Positions 35,701-44,800 of a stretch of DNA of 54,366 nt are shown piece after piece. Under the pieces are notes generated by a model. The model was not told the origin of the DNA. It searched no databases and worked only from the letters and a program-made list of their open reading frames with translations. The number at the start of each line of letters is the position of its first letter. Positions within the stretch are counted from its first letter, which is position 1. The position numbers were made by a program, and so were the translations under genes. Source of the stretch: Pseudomonadota bacterium (GTDB lineage Bacteria; Pseudomonadota; Gammaproteobacteria; Xanthomonadales; Xanthomonadaceae); contig JAEWBY010000078.1 of NCBI GenBank assembly GCA_023390905.1, forward strand, positions 1-54,366. Direction: 5' to 3'.

Positions 35701-36421
35701 CCGGCGGCATCGGATCGTCGAGATCGAGATAGACGCGCGCGGGATAGTAGCGGGTGTTGATCGAGCAGTTGGAGGCCAGCGTTTTCTCGGTGGCGTACAC
35801 CACCCAGGCGTTGGCGGTCCGGGTGCTGCCGGGTGCGCGGTCGCAGGTCTCGTCGTTGTAGACCACCGTGCCCGCGGGGACGACCGAACCACTGGGCCAG
35901 GTTTCGTTGCCGGTGGTGCGCACGGTCCCGGAGAAATCGAACGTGGTGCCGCTGTTGTCGCGCGGATCCTCCACCGCCGCGGCGATGTTGGAGTCGGCTT
36001 CCAGTCCTCCGGTCGCGGTGCGCCACGGCAGGTATTCGGTGCGCGGATTGAAGAACGCGCGATTGTGCTTGGGCGAACGCAGCGCGGCGAAGCGATCGGA
36101 ATACGTGCCGCTCTGGTCCATGTGCTTGGACACTTCGGTGCCGCCCGATTCATAAGGCAGGCCGCTGCTGTCGAAAAAACTGTTGTTCTGGAAGCGACCG
36201 TCACCATTGGCCGTGCGGAACAACGCTTCGTCGTCCACCATCGAGCCGGAGTTGTCGACCGCCATGATGAAGGCCGGCGTGATCAGGTTGGTGATGTTCA
36301 TCGGCGCCTGCGCCAGCACCGGTGCCGCACTTTGTGCGGTGGCCCGATACAGGCCGTAGCCACCGGCGGCGAGCAGCGCGGCCGAGACGGCGATGATGAG
36401 CGGAATGCGGCGGATCGCCAT
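32759..36421 (-). CDS. pilY1: Type IV pilus tip adhesin/assembly protein PilY1
   Basis: Large exported protein (1220 aa from the ATG at 36421) starting with a hydrophobic signal (IPLIIAVSAALLAAGGYG). The N-terminal half has a von Willebrand A-like domain with a MIDAS DxSGS at residues 56-60 (PAFIMAVDNSGSM) and many inserted loops. The C-terminal half (about 750 onward) has the PilY1/PilC beta-propeller: VLVGANDGMFHVFDG, FAYIPATSLGHMGNL, VDGPVTVSDAYIGGEW and VALEGLPLFIARDA. Known roles of the family are pilus priming, adhesion, surface sensing and modulation of retraction. It sits between pilX and pilE, nine nt after pilX. Confidence 0.95.
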   Translation of the reverse strand: MAIRRIPLIIAVSAALLAAGGYGLYRATAQSAAPVLAQAPMNITNLITPAFIMAVDNSGSMVDDEALFRTANGDGRFQNNSFFDSSGLPYESGGTEVSKHMDQSGTYSDRFAALRSPKHNRAFFNPRTEYLPWRTATGGLEADSNIAAAVEDPRDNSGTTFDFSGTVRTTGNETWPSGSVVPAGTVVYNDETCDRAPGSTRTANAWVVYATEKTLASNCSINTRYYPARVYLDLDDPMPPGFIEANRVLVRGVGPRGADMWRYDYLESNFSTGGAAAVQNFANWWTYYGNRNRAMIAAMTHSLADVNRMRVGMFRINPPLPSGNVTMRDLGVQADRDALYADMRGLNASGNTPIRRATAYMIKQFRRRPTWADPNPPIRLQCQKNAGMLFTDGFTNDDNSGLTSYWNVGDTDYSQPRPYGGGLASTNTIADYAMAGYNTNPRPDLPTGEVPVPRACSGTPTPGTDCNTNLHVNFYGVTLGARGAIYDVNTAATTDPYTNHPSWTATGTMNLQPPNVDDIWHAALNARGEYINAQTPDAITTAMRRILGAVSDGGSPAGTIAVTGARIGNGSLSVQPRYDSTNSGTDWYSTLTAESISADPVTGEARFTTEWEAAAKLATNTSRNIRFGRTGSSVQPTVLDFTATNVTLANLCSDPLSFCTAAQISALRTGMDNTQAVAYLRGDRSLESGANNLRTRTNILGDIINSSPVLSSPNDDYGYTALSGFATSYQNYLTAKKAANRPTVLVGANDGMFHVFDGRTTSAGGNELFAYIPATSLGHMGNLLFPYRESYGDDQKFKHRYFVDGPVTVSDAYIGGEWKTIAVGTSGAGGRSVFALDITNPGNVSVLWEINNLITGNTGISNNIGHVLGKPVIVPHKTASGTVSWKVIFGNGYNSAGQQARLFVVDLASGAVTSILAAESTAPAFNGLGNVVVVDRRTVTTSTNLAIRDGFADTAYATDQNGAVWKFDLMTNTVALEGLPLFIARDAASTPNRQPIMGGLTAAAGPSGGVMLYFGTGSFSFEDDMNRNGTQTLYGILDRGEVVTGRSVLLQQTVGTTAGDFRATSNNAASTIGLRGWYLDLPARERFVGYPRIESGIVFFPTYVPSAGTGNDCAVDGDNYLYGLNALTGGASLTYLRLGSPDGTQPTATTGAVRLNAGSAPVKDVAVMTTPRVAPLAAGATAAEQASALASRCSMVVRVAGAPPMYVPRPCGRQSWRQVR

Positions 36422-36429
36422 GGGTGACC

Positions 36430-36948
36430 TCAGGGGCGGAAGATGGTATCCACGGCCGCATCGGCCGACGGATTGGTGTTGTCGTCGGTGGCGTAGGACG
36501 TGATCTGGAACACCGGATTGGGATCCTCGCTCTCCGGCTTCACGCCCATGTCCAGCTGGCTGTTGCCGGAAATGCACTTGCCGACCGAACGCAGCATCTG
36601 CGTGCTGGCGACCGGATCATCCATGGCGCGCGCCGAAGCCCAGTTGGTGGCGTCGAAGCCGTTGTCGCAGACACGATCCACCGTCGGCACGGCCGCGCAC
36701 GGGCCGCCTGCCACGCGATTGACCTGCGCCTCGAGCTGGCATTCGGACAGGCGCGCCTGCGCCTCGGCGTTCTGGAATGCGCGGTTCACGTTGCGGTAGT
36801 TCGCGGACATTTTTTCCTGCATGCCGGCCACCTGCATGCCGACGATGCCGATCAGGGCCAGCAACAGCAGCACGATGAGCGCCACATACAGGGCCGCGCC
36901 CTGCTGCCTGGCCGGGCCGCGCGGAATACGGGGTGGATGCCGACGCAT
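36430..36948 (-). CDS. pilX: Type IV pilus minor pilin PilX
   Basis: Starts MRRHPPRIPRGPARQQGAAL. The prepilin-type hydrophobic helix (ALYVALIVLLLLALIGIVGM) follows directly after QQG, then EKMSANYRNVNRAFQNAEAQ, the PilX N-domain pattern. A Cys-rich C-terminal domain follows. The ATG at 36948 is preceded by GAGG; a TTG at 36963 overlapping the pilW stop is a less likely start. The product of 172 aa fits PilX. It is part of the minor-pilin priming complex with PilV, PilW, PilE and PilY1. Confidence 0.92.
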   Translation of the reverse strand: MRRHPPRIPRGPARQQGAALYVALIVLLLLALIGIVGMQVAGMQEKMSANYRNVNRAFQNAEAQARLSECQLEAQVNRVAGGPCAAVPTVDRVCDNGFDATNWASARAMDDPVASTQMLRSVGKCISGNSQLDMGVKPESEDPNPVFQITSYATDDNTNPSADAAVDTIFRP

Positions 36949-36959
36949 GGAGACCTCGC

Positions 36960-38099
36960 TCAATTGCCGTAAAGCCGGTTGCGCAGCGCAACCGTGGTTT
37001 CATAGGGGGACCGGTAGCTCGCGTCTGCCGGTGGCGTGAACGTGACGCCCGCGATGTTCAGCCCGGCCGCCGCCTGTTCCGCCGCCGCACCTTCCGGGCT
37101 GATGGCGATCAATCCGACCTTGACCTGGCCCACGCGCCGCCACTGGGTTTCCGTGCTGCCCAGCGTGGCCGCCGTGGCGTAGGTGGTGATGTTGCCGGTC
37201 AGGCGGTTCACGTCGTTGGACTGATCCAGTCCGTACAACAGTTGCAGGTTCTGCACGCCTTCGACCATTTCCTCGGAGGTGACGGTCTGCGCGCCGCCGA
37301 CCGCCGAGCCGAAACGCGCGCGGTACAGCGATGGCACGTCGGCGCCGTTGCGGGTGCCCACGTAATAGACCACCGCTTCGCCGCGATACAGCATCGTCTG
37401 GCCTGCCGGGTGCGCGGTATAGCGCCCGGTGAAATCCGGCAGGCTGGTGGCCAGGCCCCCGGTCGCGCTGGCATTGACGGTGCCTGCAACGGCACTGGTC
37501 CCGCTGGCCTGGAACACATCGGCGAAGGTGCAGTCGCTGATGCCGAAGATCGCCGGCGAGGCCACGCCGTCCTGGGTCAGCACGTTCCACTTGGCCGGCG
37601 CGACGGACACCTGGTTGGCGGTGACGCCGGTGACCGGCACGCCATCACTGTCGAAATACCTCAGCACGATGATGTCGCTGCCCGCGTTGGGGGCCGGCGA
37701 CAATCCGCTGATGTAGGTGGGCAGGCTGGGCGTCCAGCCCGCGGTCAGGCCGGCGAGATTGACCGCCGTGTTGCTGGGCGCGGTGCCGGTGGCCTCGTAG
37801 CCGCTGATCGACACGTCGAAGTTGAGCGCCGCGCCGCTGACGTGCAGCCCCAGCAGGTTGTTGCCCTGCTTGCGGCCCTGGTCGTTCACGCAGCCGAAGT
37901 GTCCGGCCATGCGGATGTCGCGCTCGAGATAATCCATCGCGAAACGGCCGTTTTCCTGCACCCGCGCCATGCCCTGTGAAAGCTGGTAGGCGGCACGCGA
38001 CGCGCCGAAGACCTGCATCAGTCCCATCACGAGCAGCGTGCCGATCAGCAACGCGATCATGAGCTCGATGAGGGACAGGCCGTGCTGATTCTTGCGCAT
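36960..38099 (-). CDS. pilW: Type IV pilus minor pilin PilW
   Basis: 379 aa. A short leader MRKNQHG is followed by LSLIELMIALLIGTLLVMGL, a textbook prepilin helix with Glu+5. The large C-terminal domain (from FAMDYLERDIRMAGHFGC on) has the PilW pattern, including YRGEAVVYYVG and VEGVQNLQLLYG in the middle. Two Cys (GHFGCVND; ISDCTF) could pair. Start at the ATG at 38099; it is 8 nt after pilV and its end overlaps the alternative TTG start of pilX. It acts with PilV, PilX and PilE to start pilus assembly. Confidence 0.95.
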   Translation of the reverse strand: MRKNQHGLSLIELMIALLIGTLLVMGLMQVFGASRAAYQLSQGMARVQENGRFAMDYLERDIRMAGHFGCVNDQGRKQGNNLLGLHVSGAALNFDVSISGYEATGTAPSNTAVNLAGLTAGWTPSLPTYISGLSPAPNAGSDIIVLRYFDSDGVPVTGVTANQVSVAPAKWNVLTQDGVASPAIFGISDCTFADVFQASGTSAVAGTVNASATGGLATSLPDFTGRYTAHPAGQTMLYRGEAVVYYVGTRNGADVPSLYRARFGSAVGGAQTVTSEEMVEGVQNLQLLYGLDQSNDVNRLTGNITTYATAATLGSTETQWRRVGQVKVGLIAISPEGAAAEQAAAGLNIAGVTFTPPADASYRSPYETTVALRNRLYGN

Positions 38100-38107
38100 C
38101 GTCGTCC

Positions 38108-38608
38108 TCACAGGCGGCTCACCAGGGTGACGGTGCCGGTCTGGTAGGAACCGCTGGTCCGCGATGAATCGCGTTCCCAGCGCTGGTCCGACCAGTTGAG
38201 CGTCACCGTCGCCTGTCCATTGACCAGCGTGACGTTGGCCGAGGAACCCTCGCCCAGACCGCGGCGCACCGCGCACTGCCACGCCGTGATCTTCTGCGTG
38301 ACGCTGCGATCGCCGGTGGTGACATCGCACTGGTTCGCGGTGGCGGTGTCGGTGAAGCTGGCGGCGGCGAACTGCGCGGCCAACAACCGGTTGGAACGCA
38401 TCTGATCGAGCATGTCGTTGGCCAGGTCCACGGCCTTGGTGCGCTGGTTCGCGCTCTGGGTGAAGCGCACGCTCATCGTCTGCAGCAGCGCGAAGCCGAG
38501 CAGTCCGAACGCCATCACCAGCATGGCGATCAGCACCTCGAGCAGGCTGAAGCCCCGCGCGGTGCGGTGGCTGGAAAAGGTTCGGCCGCGTGGCGTGTAC
38601 GGGCTCAT
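38108..38608 (-). CDS. pilV: Type IV pilus modification/minor pilin PilV
   Basis: 166 aa with the leader ending HRTARG and FSLLEVLIAMLVMAFGLLGF, the PilV/type IV modification signature (the M-A-FGLLG form is diagnostic). Next comes NDMLDQMRSNRLLAAQFAAA. A small C-terminal beta domain with two Cys (NQCDVTTG, AWQCAVRRG) follows. Its ATG overlaps the fimT stop by four nt, indicating coupling. It belongs to the minor pilin set with pilW, pilX and pilE. Confidence 0.94.
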   Translation of the reverse strand: MSPYTPRGRTFSSHRTARGFSLLEVLIAMLVMAFGLLGFALLQTMSVRFTQSANQRTKAVDLANDMLDQMRSNRLLAAQFAAASFTDTATANQCDVTTGDRSVTQKITAWQCAVRRGLGEGSSANVTLVNGQATVTLNWSDQRWERDSSRTSGSYQTGTVTLVSRL

Positions 38609-39111
38609 GTGCAGCTGTCCTTCTGGATGCGGGGCTGGCCGGTGACGTTGATGATCACGCAGCGGAACGGGGCGCTCTGGCCCGACGGCTTCACCGCGAA
38701 TGTCTGTTGCGTGGTCAGCCGCATGCGACCGCGCGGATCGAAGGCGATGGTGTTGGCGCTGGCGGTGAGGCCCAGCGCGCTGTTGCCCTGCGTGTACCGC
38801 ACCACCACTTCGCCCGCGTCCAGAACGCTGTTCGCGTTCACGTCCCGCCAGACCAGCCAGCCGGCATTCCAGTCCGTGCCGCAGGTGCTGCCGTCGGAAC
38901 TGGCACAGACCGCAGCGCCGCGCGTGCTGCGGATGGCTTCACTGCGCGCGAGGCTGAAGGATGTCAGCAGTTCGTTCGACGCGGTGGTCACGCGGTTGGA
39001 GCGGATCGCCGACTGGAAGCTCGGCATGCCCAGCGCAATCAGGGCGCCCAGCACCACCAGCGAAATCATCAGCTCGATCAGGGTGAAGCCGGCCGTTCGC
39101 GACTTGGCCAT
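38605..39111 (-). CDS. Minor pseudopilin FimT/FimU (GspH family)
   Basis: 168 aa, leader MAKSRTAG followed by FTLIELMISLVVLGALIALG. Next comes the GspH/FimT pattern PSFQSAIRSNRVTTASNELL and SLARSEAIRSTRGAAVCASS, with GWLVWRDVNANSVLD in the C-terminal domain. Several Cys may form disulphides. As first gene of the minor-pilin operon it corresponds to FimU/FimT of Pseudomonas. It is a paralogue of the pseudopilin at 26743-27294. The promoter should lie in 39112-39276, where I see no clear sigma-54 element. Confidence 0.92.
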   Translation of the reverse strand: MAKSRTAGFTLIELMISLVVLGALIALGMPSFQSAIRSNRVTTASNELLTSFSLARSEAIRSTRGAAVCASSDGSTCGTDWNAGWLVWRDVNANSVLDAGEVVVRYTQGNSALGLTASANTIAFDPRGRMRLTTQQTFAVKPSGQSAPFRCVIINVTGQPRIQKDSCT

Positions 39112-39276
39112 CTGGACACCTTATCCCCAAAGTATCAGGCAAGAAGCTAGCACGGCACTTCGGCGATCACAGCGCCCGCCGCGACGGGCGGTCGGATCGG
39201 CAGGACAAATGTGGACCGGCCCGATGGTTCCGTGATCCACGCCACGCCGGCGCGTGACGGCACCCCTGTTTCGCGA

Positions 39277-40317
39277 TCAGGCCAGCGGAACCGCGATTTC
39301 GCACCGATAGCGATCCCCGCGCATGCCGCTGCTCAGACTGGCGCGCGGACCGAACTGGTACCCCAGCCGGTAGGCGATGTTGCGCTGTGCATGTCCGCTG
39401 CCGCGATGCAGGCTGGCCTGCTCCCTGCCGGCGGCCGGTGCGGGATTCTCGATGACGATGCGCAGCAGGCCGGCCTCCTGGCGTATTGCAATCGACACCA
39501 CGCCGCCTTCCGGTACCTGCGAAATGCCGTGCAGGATGGCGTTTTCGATCAGCGGTTGCAGCACCAGGCGCGGCAGCGGTTGCGACCAGGGCACCGGTTC
39601 TTCCAGTTGCCATTCGGTCTGCAGGCGATCGCCCAGTCGCAGTGATTCGATGGTGAGGTATTGCCGCGCGAGTTCGACTTCCTTGTCCAGTGTCGAACCA
39701 CCCTCGCCTGCCCCCAGCGCGGCGCGGAACAGATCCGACAGATCCAGCACGGCGCGTTCGGCCAGATCCGGGTCGCGGCGGATCAGGCCGGCGATCATGT
39801 TCATGCTGTTGAACAGGAAATGCGGCCGGATGCGCGCCTGCAATGCATCGGCCTCCGCGCGCGCCTGCGCGCCCACCTGCGCCTGCCAGCGATCGCTGAC
39901 ATAGAAGTAGCGCATGATCAGGGCGGTGCTCAGTGTCGCGGTCGCGGCGCTGCCGATGACGAAACGCCAGAAGCTCGCGGTGGGCGGCGTGCCGATGGCG
40001 TCATACAGCGCAAAGACGATTCCCGCGCCCGCGCCGGTGACCAGCGCGGTCAGGCCCAGCGCGCACAGGCAACCGGTCAACGGCGGCATGCGCAGCAGAT
40101 GTTGCCGCGCCGTACACACACTGCCGGCGACGCCCACCGCCATCCACAACGCGAACGCGCTCGCCGAGAGGAACTGGCGGGGACTGGCGCGCAATCCGCC
40201 CTCGGGCGCTATCGCCAGCAGCACCACCACCAGTTCGGCGATCGCCAGCATCGCCAGCAACCGCCCGCGACGACAGAAGTCGGGAATCCAGGATTCCGGC
40301 GAATGCACTGGCTGCAT
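39277..40317 (-). CDS. Sensor histidine kinase, AlgZ/FimS (LytS-like) family
   Basis: 346 aa membrane kinase. About four transmembrane helices occupy residues 20-140 (for example LLAMLAIAELVVVLLAIA and FVIGSAATATLSTALI). The HisKA_2-like/PF06580 domain contains RIRPHFLFNSMNMIAGL with H166 as candidate phospho-acceptor. An ATPase domain follows with the N box PLIENAILHGI. In Pseudomonas the homologue FimS (AlgZ) works with AlgR to control fimU-pilVWXY1Y2E. Here it sits 165 nt upstream of the equivalent operon, yet no algR-like gene is next to it. Specific orthology is inferred. Confidence 0.88.
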   Translation of the reverse strand: MQPVHSPESWIPDFCRRGRLLAMLAIAELVVVLLAIAPEGGLRASPRQFLSASAFALWMAVGVAGSVCTARQHLLRMPPLTGCLCALGLTALVTGAGAGIVFALYDAIGTPPTASFWRFVIGSAATATLSTALIMRYFYVSDRWQAQVGAQARAEADALQARIRPHFLFNSMNMIAGLIRRDPDLAERAVLDLSDLFRAALGAGEGGSTLDKEVELARQYLTIESLRLGDRLQTEWQLEEPVPWSQPLPRLVLQPLIENAILHGISQVPEGGVVSIAIRQEAGLLRIVIENPAPAAGREQASLHRGSGHAQRNIAYRLGYQFGPRASLSSGMRGDRYRCEIAVPLA

Positions 40318-40362
40318 CGTGCGCGTGCTCCGGGTGTGGGCGGCGCGAAGCCGCCCGTTGGC

Positions 40363-41745
40363 TCAGGTCAGCACACGGTAGCAGGGCTTGTATTCACCGG
40401 CGATCTTCATGCGCCGCTGCTCGACGAACGCGCGCAGCAACGCATCCAGCGCCTGCATCATGTCGGTGTCGCCGTGGATTTCGAACGGGCCGAATTCCTC
40501 GATGCGGCGCATGCCGTCTTCCTTGACGTTGCCGGCGACGATGCCGGAGAACGCGCGCCGCAGATCCGCGGCCAGTGCGTGGGCCGGACGGCCGTGGTGC
40601 AGATCGAGCGCGGCCATGGCTTCGTGCGTCGGCACGAACGGACGCTGGTATTCCTCCGGAATCTCCACCGCCCAGTTGAAGAAGAACGAATCCTTGTGGT
40701 GGATGCGGTATTCGCGCACCTTGCGGATCCCGGCGGTCATCTTCTTGGCCACGCTGACCGGATCGCCGATGACGATTTCGTAGCGCCGGGTGGCTTCTTC
40801 GCCGAGGGTCAGGCGGATGAACTGATCGATCTGCTCGAAGTACGGTGCGGCGATGGTCGGGCCGGTGAGGATGAGCGGGAACGGCAGCGCCTGGTTTTCC
40901 TCGCGCAGCAGGATTCCAAGCAGATAGAGGATTTCCTCGGCGGTGCCGACGCCGCCGGGGAATACCAGAATGCCGTGGCCGATGCGCACGAAGGCTTCGA
41001 GGCGCTTCTCGATGTCCGGCATGATCACCAGGTGATTGACGATCGGGTTCGGCGATTCGGCGGCGATGATGCCCGGCTCGGTGATGCCGATGTAGCGCGT
41101 GGTGCGGCGGCGCTGCTTGGCGTGCGCGATGGTGGCGCCCTTCATCGGCCCCTTCATCGCGCCCGGGCCGCAACCGGTGCAGATGTCCAGCCCGCGCAGG
41201 CCCAGCTCGTAGCCGACCTGCTTGGTGTAGAGGTACTCGTCGCGCGAAATCGAATGGCCGCCCCAGCAGACCACCAGGTTCGGATCCGAAGGGCGCAGGA
41301 TGCGTGCGTTGCGCAGCAGGCCGAACACCGCGTTGGTGATGCCGGCCGAGGATTCCAGATCGGTCGCGTATTCGGGGCCGAGTTCGATCGCGGTGTACGC
41401 CAGATCGCGCACGACGGCGAACAGCAGTTCGGCCACGCCACGGATGATCTCGCCATCGACGAACGCCATCGCCGGCGCGTTGAACAGATCGATGCGCACG
41501 CCGCGATCCTGCTGCAGCACCTGGATGTCGAAGTCCGGATACAGATCGCGCGCCGCGCGCGGGTCGTCCGAAGCGCTGCCGCTGGTCAGCACGGCCAGTG
41601 CGCACCGGCGCAGCAGGTCGTGCATGCCGCCGGAAGAAGCATCGCGCAGCCGAGCCACTTCCGCCCGCGACAGCACGTCCAGCGCGCCGCGCGGATGGAT
41701 CTGTGCGTTCTGGACGGGCAGCGCGCGCGTGGCGGTTTCACTCAT
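40363..41745 (-). CDS. ppnN: Nucleotide 5'-monophosphate nucleosidase PpnN (YgdH)
   Basis: Cleaves purine and pyrimidine nucleoside monophosphates to base and ribose 5-phosphate; the E. coli enzyme is activated by (p)ppGpp. The 460 aa length agrees with the family. The Rossmann-like lysine-decarboxylase/LOG domain has LVVCWGGHSISRDEYLYTKQ, ICTGCGPGAMKGPMKGATIA and the catalytic PGGVGTAEEILYLLGILL. The PpnN-type N- and C-terminal regulatory extensions are also present. It ends 45 nt before the histidine-kinase gene on the same strand; the relation is probably only positional. Confidence 0.94.
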   Translation of the reverse strand: MSETATRALPVQNAQIHPRGALDVLSRAEVARLRDASSGGMHDLLRRCALAVLTSGSASDDPRAARDLYPDFDIQVLQQDRGVRIDLFNAPAMAFVDGEIIRGVAELLFAVVRDLAYTAIELGPEYATDLESSAGITNAVFGLLRNARILRPSDPNLVVCWGGHSISRDEYLYTKQVGYELGLRGLDICTGCGPGAMKGPMKGATIAHAKQRRRTTRYIGITEPGIIAAESPNPIVNHLVIMPDIEKRLEAFVRIGHGILVFPGGVGTAEEILYLLGILLREENQALPFPLILTGPTIAAPYFEQIDQFIRLTLGEEATRRYEIVIGDPVSVAKKMTAGIRKVREYRIHHKDSFFFNWAVEIPEEYQRPFVPTHEAMAALDLHHGRPAHALAADLRRAFSGIVAGNVKEDGMRRIEEFGPFEIHGDTDMMQALDALLRAFVEQRRMKIAGEYKPCYRVLT

Positions 41746-41811
41746 GTCGGTTCCTGTTTTCTTCTTGTCAGTCCGGTGACTTTATCAGTTGGCCCGGATC
41801 CGGGCATTCCC

Positions 41812-41842
41812 AAAAAAAAACGGCCGGGTTGCCCCGGCCGTT
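41812..41842 (-). terminator. Terminator of the Oar-like receptor gene
   Basis: Minus-strand CGGCCGGG / CCCGGCCG stem followed by nine T, 27 nt past the stop codon. Confidence 0.93.
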
Positions 41843-41868
41843 CGGTGTTGCATCCGATCGGGAAGCGA

Positions 41869-44800
41869 TCAGAACTTGTAGCGGAAGCCCAGCTGCAGCG
41901 ACCACTGCGACACACCTGTATTGCCGATACCGTCACCGCTGTTGGCGACAGTCGGCTTGGTGACCGAGTTGGGATCGAACGAGTACACATACTTGCCGTT
42001 GTAGATGCCGGTGGCAGCCGCGACACCTTCATTGGCAAAGAAGCCATAGTCGTAAATGTGGCCCCAATCCTTGTTGATGAGGTTGCCCACATTCATGATG
42101 TCCAGCCAGATTTCCGACTTGTGGCCCTTGAAGAAGCCCGGCAGTTCCTGGCTGATGCGCACGTCGAAGCTATTGACCCATTCGGCGCGACCCGAATTGC
42201 GCGGCGCCACGCTTCCCTTGTAACGGGCCAGATCCGGGTTGTCGCCCAGCCATTCGAAGAATGCGGCTTCCATCGCCGGATTGGGCGTAAACACACCCGC
42301 GCTGCTCAGCGTTCCGAACAGTACGTCGCCCGGGGCGGACGGCACGTAGAACAAATCGTTGAAGCTGTAGCTGTCGCCGTTGGCATCGTTGCTGTAGACA
42401 TAGCTGAAGGTACGGCCCGAGCGGCCTTCGTAGAACAGGCCGAACGACGTGTTGTAGTCCCCGAAGAACGCATGCTTCCAGTTCAATGTGCCCGAGACGC
42501 GGTCACGAATTTCATAACGCGAGTTGCCGACCGCTTCAGCGTTGGCCTGGAAGTTGTAGTTGTAACGCCAGGTGGAATTGGCCGTCGAGTTGCTCATGGC
42601 GCTGACTTCGTCAGCATTGGTGTAGGTGTAACCCAAGCTCCAGGACCAATCGCTGCCCTCGATCCAGGGCTTCTGCAGCGCCACCGTGAACTGCGTGCTC
42701 TGGCCTCGATCGGTGTTTTCGAGCAGGTAGACCTGATTGAAGCGCGTATCGCGACCGAAGCGGTTGCTGGCCGAGTTCCACGAGCGACCGACGCGGGCCG
42801 GGTTGTAGTAGAGATCGCGACCGTCCTGTCCCGTAACCAGGCTGTCACCCAAGTTCAGATGGCTGTACAGCAGCCCTGACTTGACCTGCGTCCACAGCAT
42901 TTCGACCGAGCCCACGATGCCGTACCACGGCAGCTCCTGCTCGAACGCGAGATTCGCCTTCCAGACCGAAGGCTGCTCGAAGTCAGCATCCACCAGATTG
43001 ACGTTCATTTCACCGCCAGCGCCAGCGCCGGTCGGACGCTGCTGCTGCGTACCATCGGGCTGGTACGGAATGTCTTCCCAGGTGACAGCGCCGCCGATGT
43101 CCTCATCGTAACGTACGTAGTTCAGACCCGTATTGCTGAACGCATTGCCGATCCAGACTTGCGGCGAAATACCACGGAACAGGCCGAGACCACCACGCAA
43201 CTGCATCGGGCGCTCGCTGTCGAAGGTGTAGTTGAAGCCGACGCGCGGCTGCCACAGCCAGTCATTCTTGCCGACGTTGCGGTTGTCCACGCCAAACACG
43301 TCTTCGGCCACAGCGTTGTAGCCGGGTTCGCCGTCCACGCTGGGCTTGTCGGCGCGCACGCCGAAGTTCAACGTCAGGTTGTTGTTGACGTACCAGGTGT
43401 CCTGGACAAAGAAGCCATATTCCTTGTATGCGAACTTGGCGGCGATCGAATCGTAGCTCTGGCCGAGCTGAGGCGCATGCAGGACGTAGCTGCTCCAGAT
43501 GCCGTTCTCGAAGTTCTCCAGACCATAGAACTCGTAAGCGCCATACAGGTTCTGCGCGAACATGTTGTACACGTCGTTATCAGCGTAGTCGACGCCGAAC
43601 TTCAGTTCATGGTCACCGAAATTCCAGATGCCGGCGCCATAGCCCGTCCAGGTTTCGGTCCCCACTGCATTCATCGGCGTGCTGACATCCTGGCCGATCT
43701 GGATGTTCGACCCGGAGGGGGATTCTTCACTGCCGCCGAAGTAAATCTTGACGTTCGCCAGCGTATTGGGAGCCACGCGGATGGAGCTGTATTCGCGGTA
43801 GGAAGCCTTGAATTCGGTCGAGAAGTTCTCGGTCCAGTCACTGAAGACCTGTGCAACGTAGTTCTCGATGGTCTTCTGCTGCTGGTAGTACGTCGAGCTC
43901 AGATTGATCAGGTTGCCGCCGGTGCTCGGCGTGCGCAGCTGGCTCTGCTCCACCTTGCTGTAGCGCATGCTGGCGCGGTGGTTCTCGTTGATGTTCCAGT
44001 CGACCTTGAGCGCGTACTCTTCCAGTTCGGTGCTGCCGTCGGTGTCACCGACGCCGCCTGCGTCGAAGCCCCAGGTGTCACGTGCGATACGCACGGCTTC
44101 GTTGACCTGATCCATGGAAATGGCGCCAGTACCCACCGCGCTGTCGCTCAGGCTTGCACCCGGCGATTTCCATTCCTGCTTTTCATAGTTGGCGAAGAAG
44201 AACAGCTTGTCCTTGACGATTGGACCGCCAAACGTGGCGCCATAAGACTGTTCCTTTTCGAATCCGTCGAACGCCGCGCCCGTGGCCGGGTCATCGCCGA
44301 ACCAGTCGCCATCGCGATACGCTCCGTATACCGAACCGTGGAATTCGTTGGTACCGGACTTCGTGACCGCATCAATTACCGCACCGGTGGCACCGGTGAT
44401 GGTCACGTCATAGCTCGACAGATCGACGTTGATCGCTTCGACTGCTTCCATCGACACCGGCTGGCGGCGCGTCGGCATGCTGTTTGGCTCAAGGCCGAAG
44501 GTATCGCTGATCGAAACGCCATCCACGCGAATGGCGTTGTAGCGCGGATTCTGGCCGCCGGCCGAGATGCTGCCATCAGCCTTGCTGGTTTGCGCGATAC
44601 GGGGATCCAACCGGATGTAATCCTGGATGTTGCCGCCCACCGAAGGCAGCGCCTCGATGGTTGGGCGGCTGACGTTCGTACCGGCGCCCATCTTGGTCGC
44701 ACTGAACACTTCCGAGCCGCCCGCCATGCCGACGGCGACGACGGTTTCCAGCGTGGTGGTCGCATCGCCGGTCAGCGCGGCGTTCACCGTGTTGATCTGG

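Noticed and set aside
39661..42879. Open plus-strand frame of 1072 codons across the histidine kinase, ppnN and receptor genes
   Set aside because: Antisense to three well-supported genes; Arg/Ala/Gly-rich composition typical of high-GC shadow frames, with no motif.
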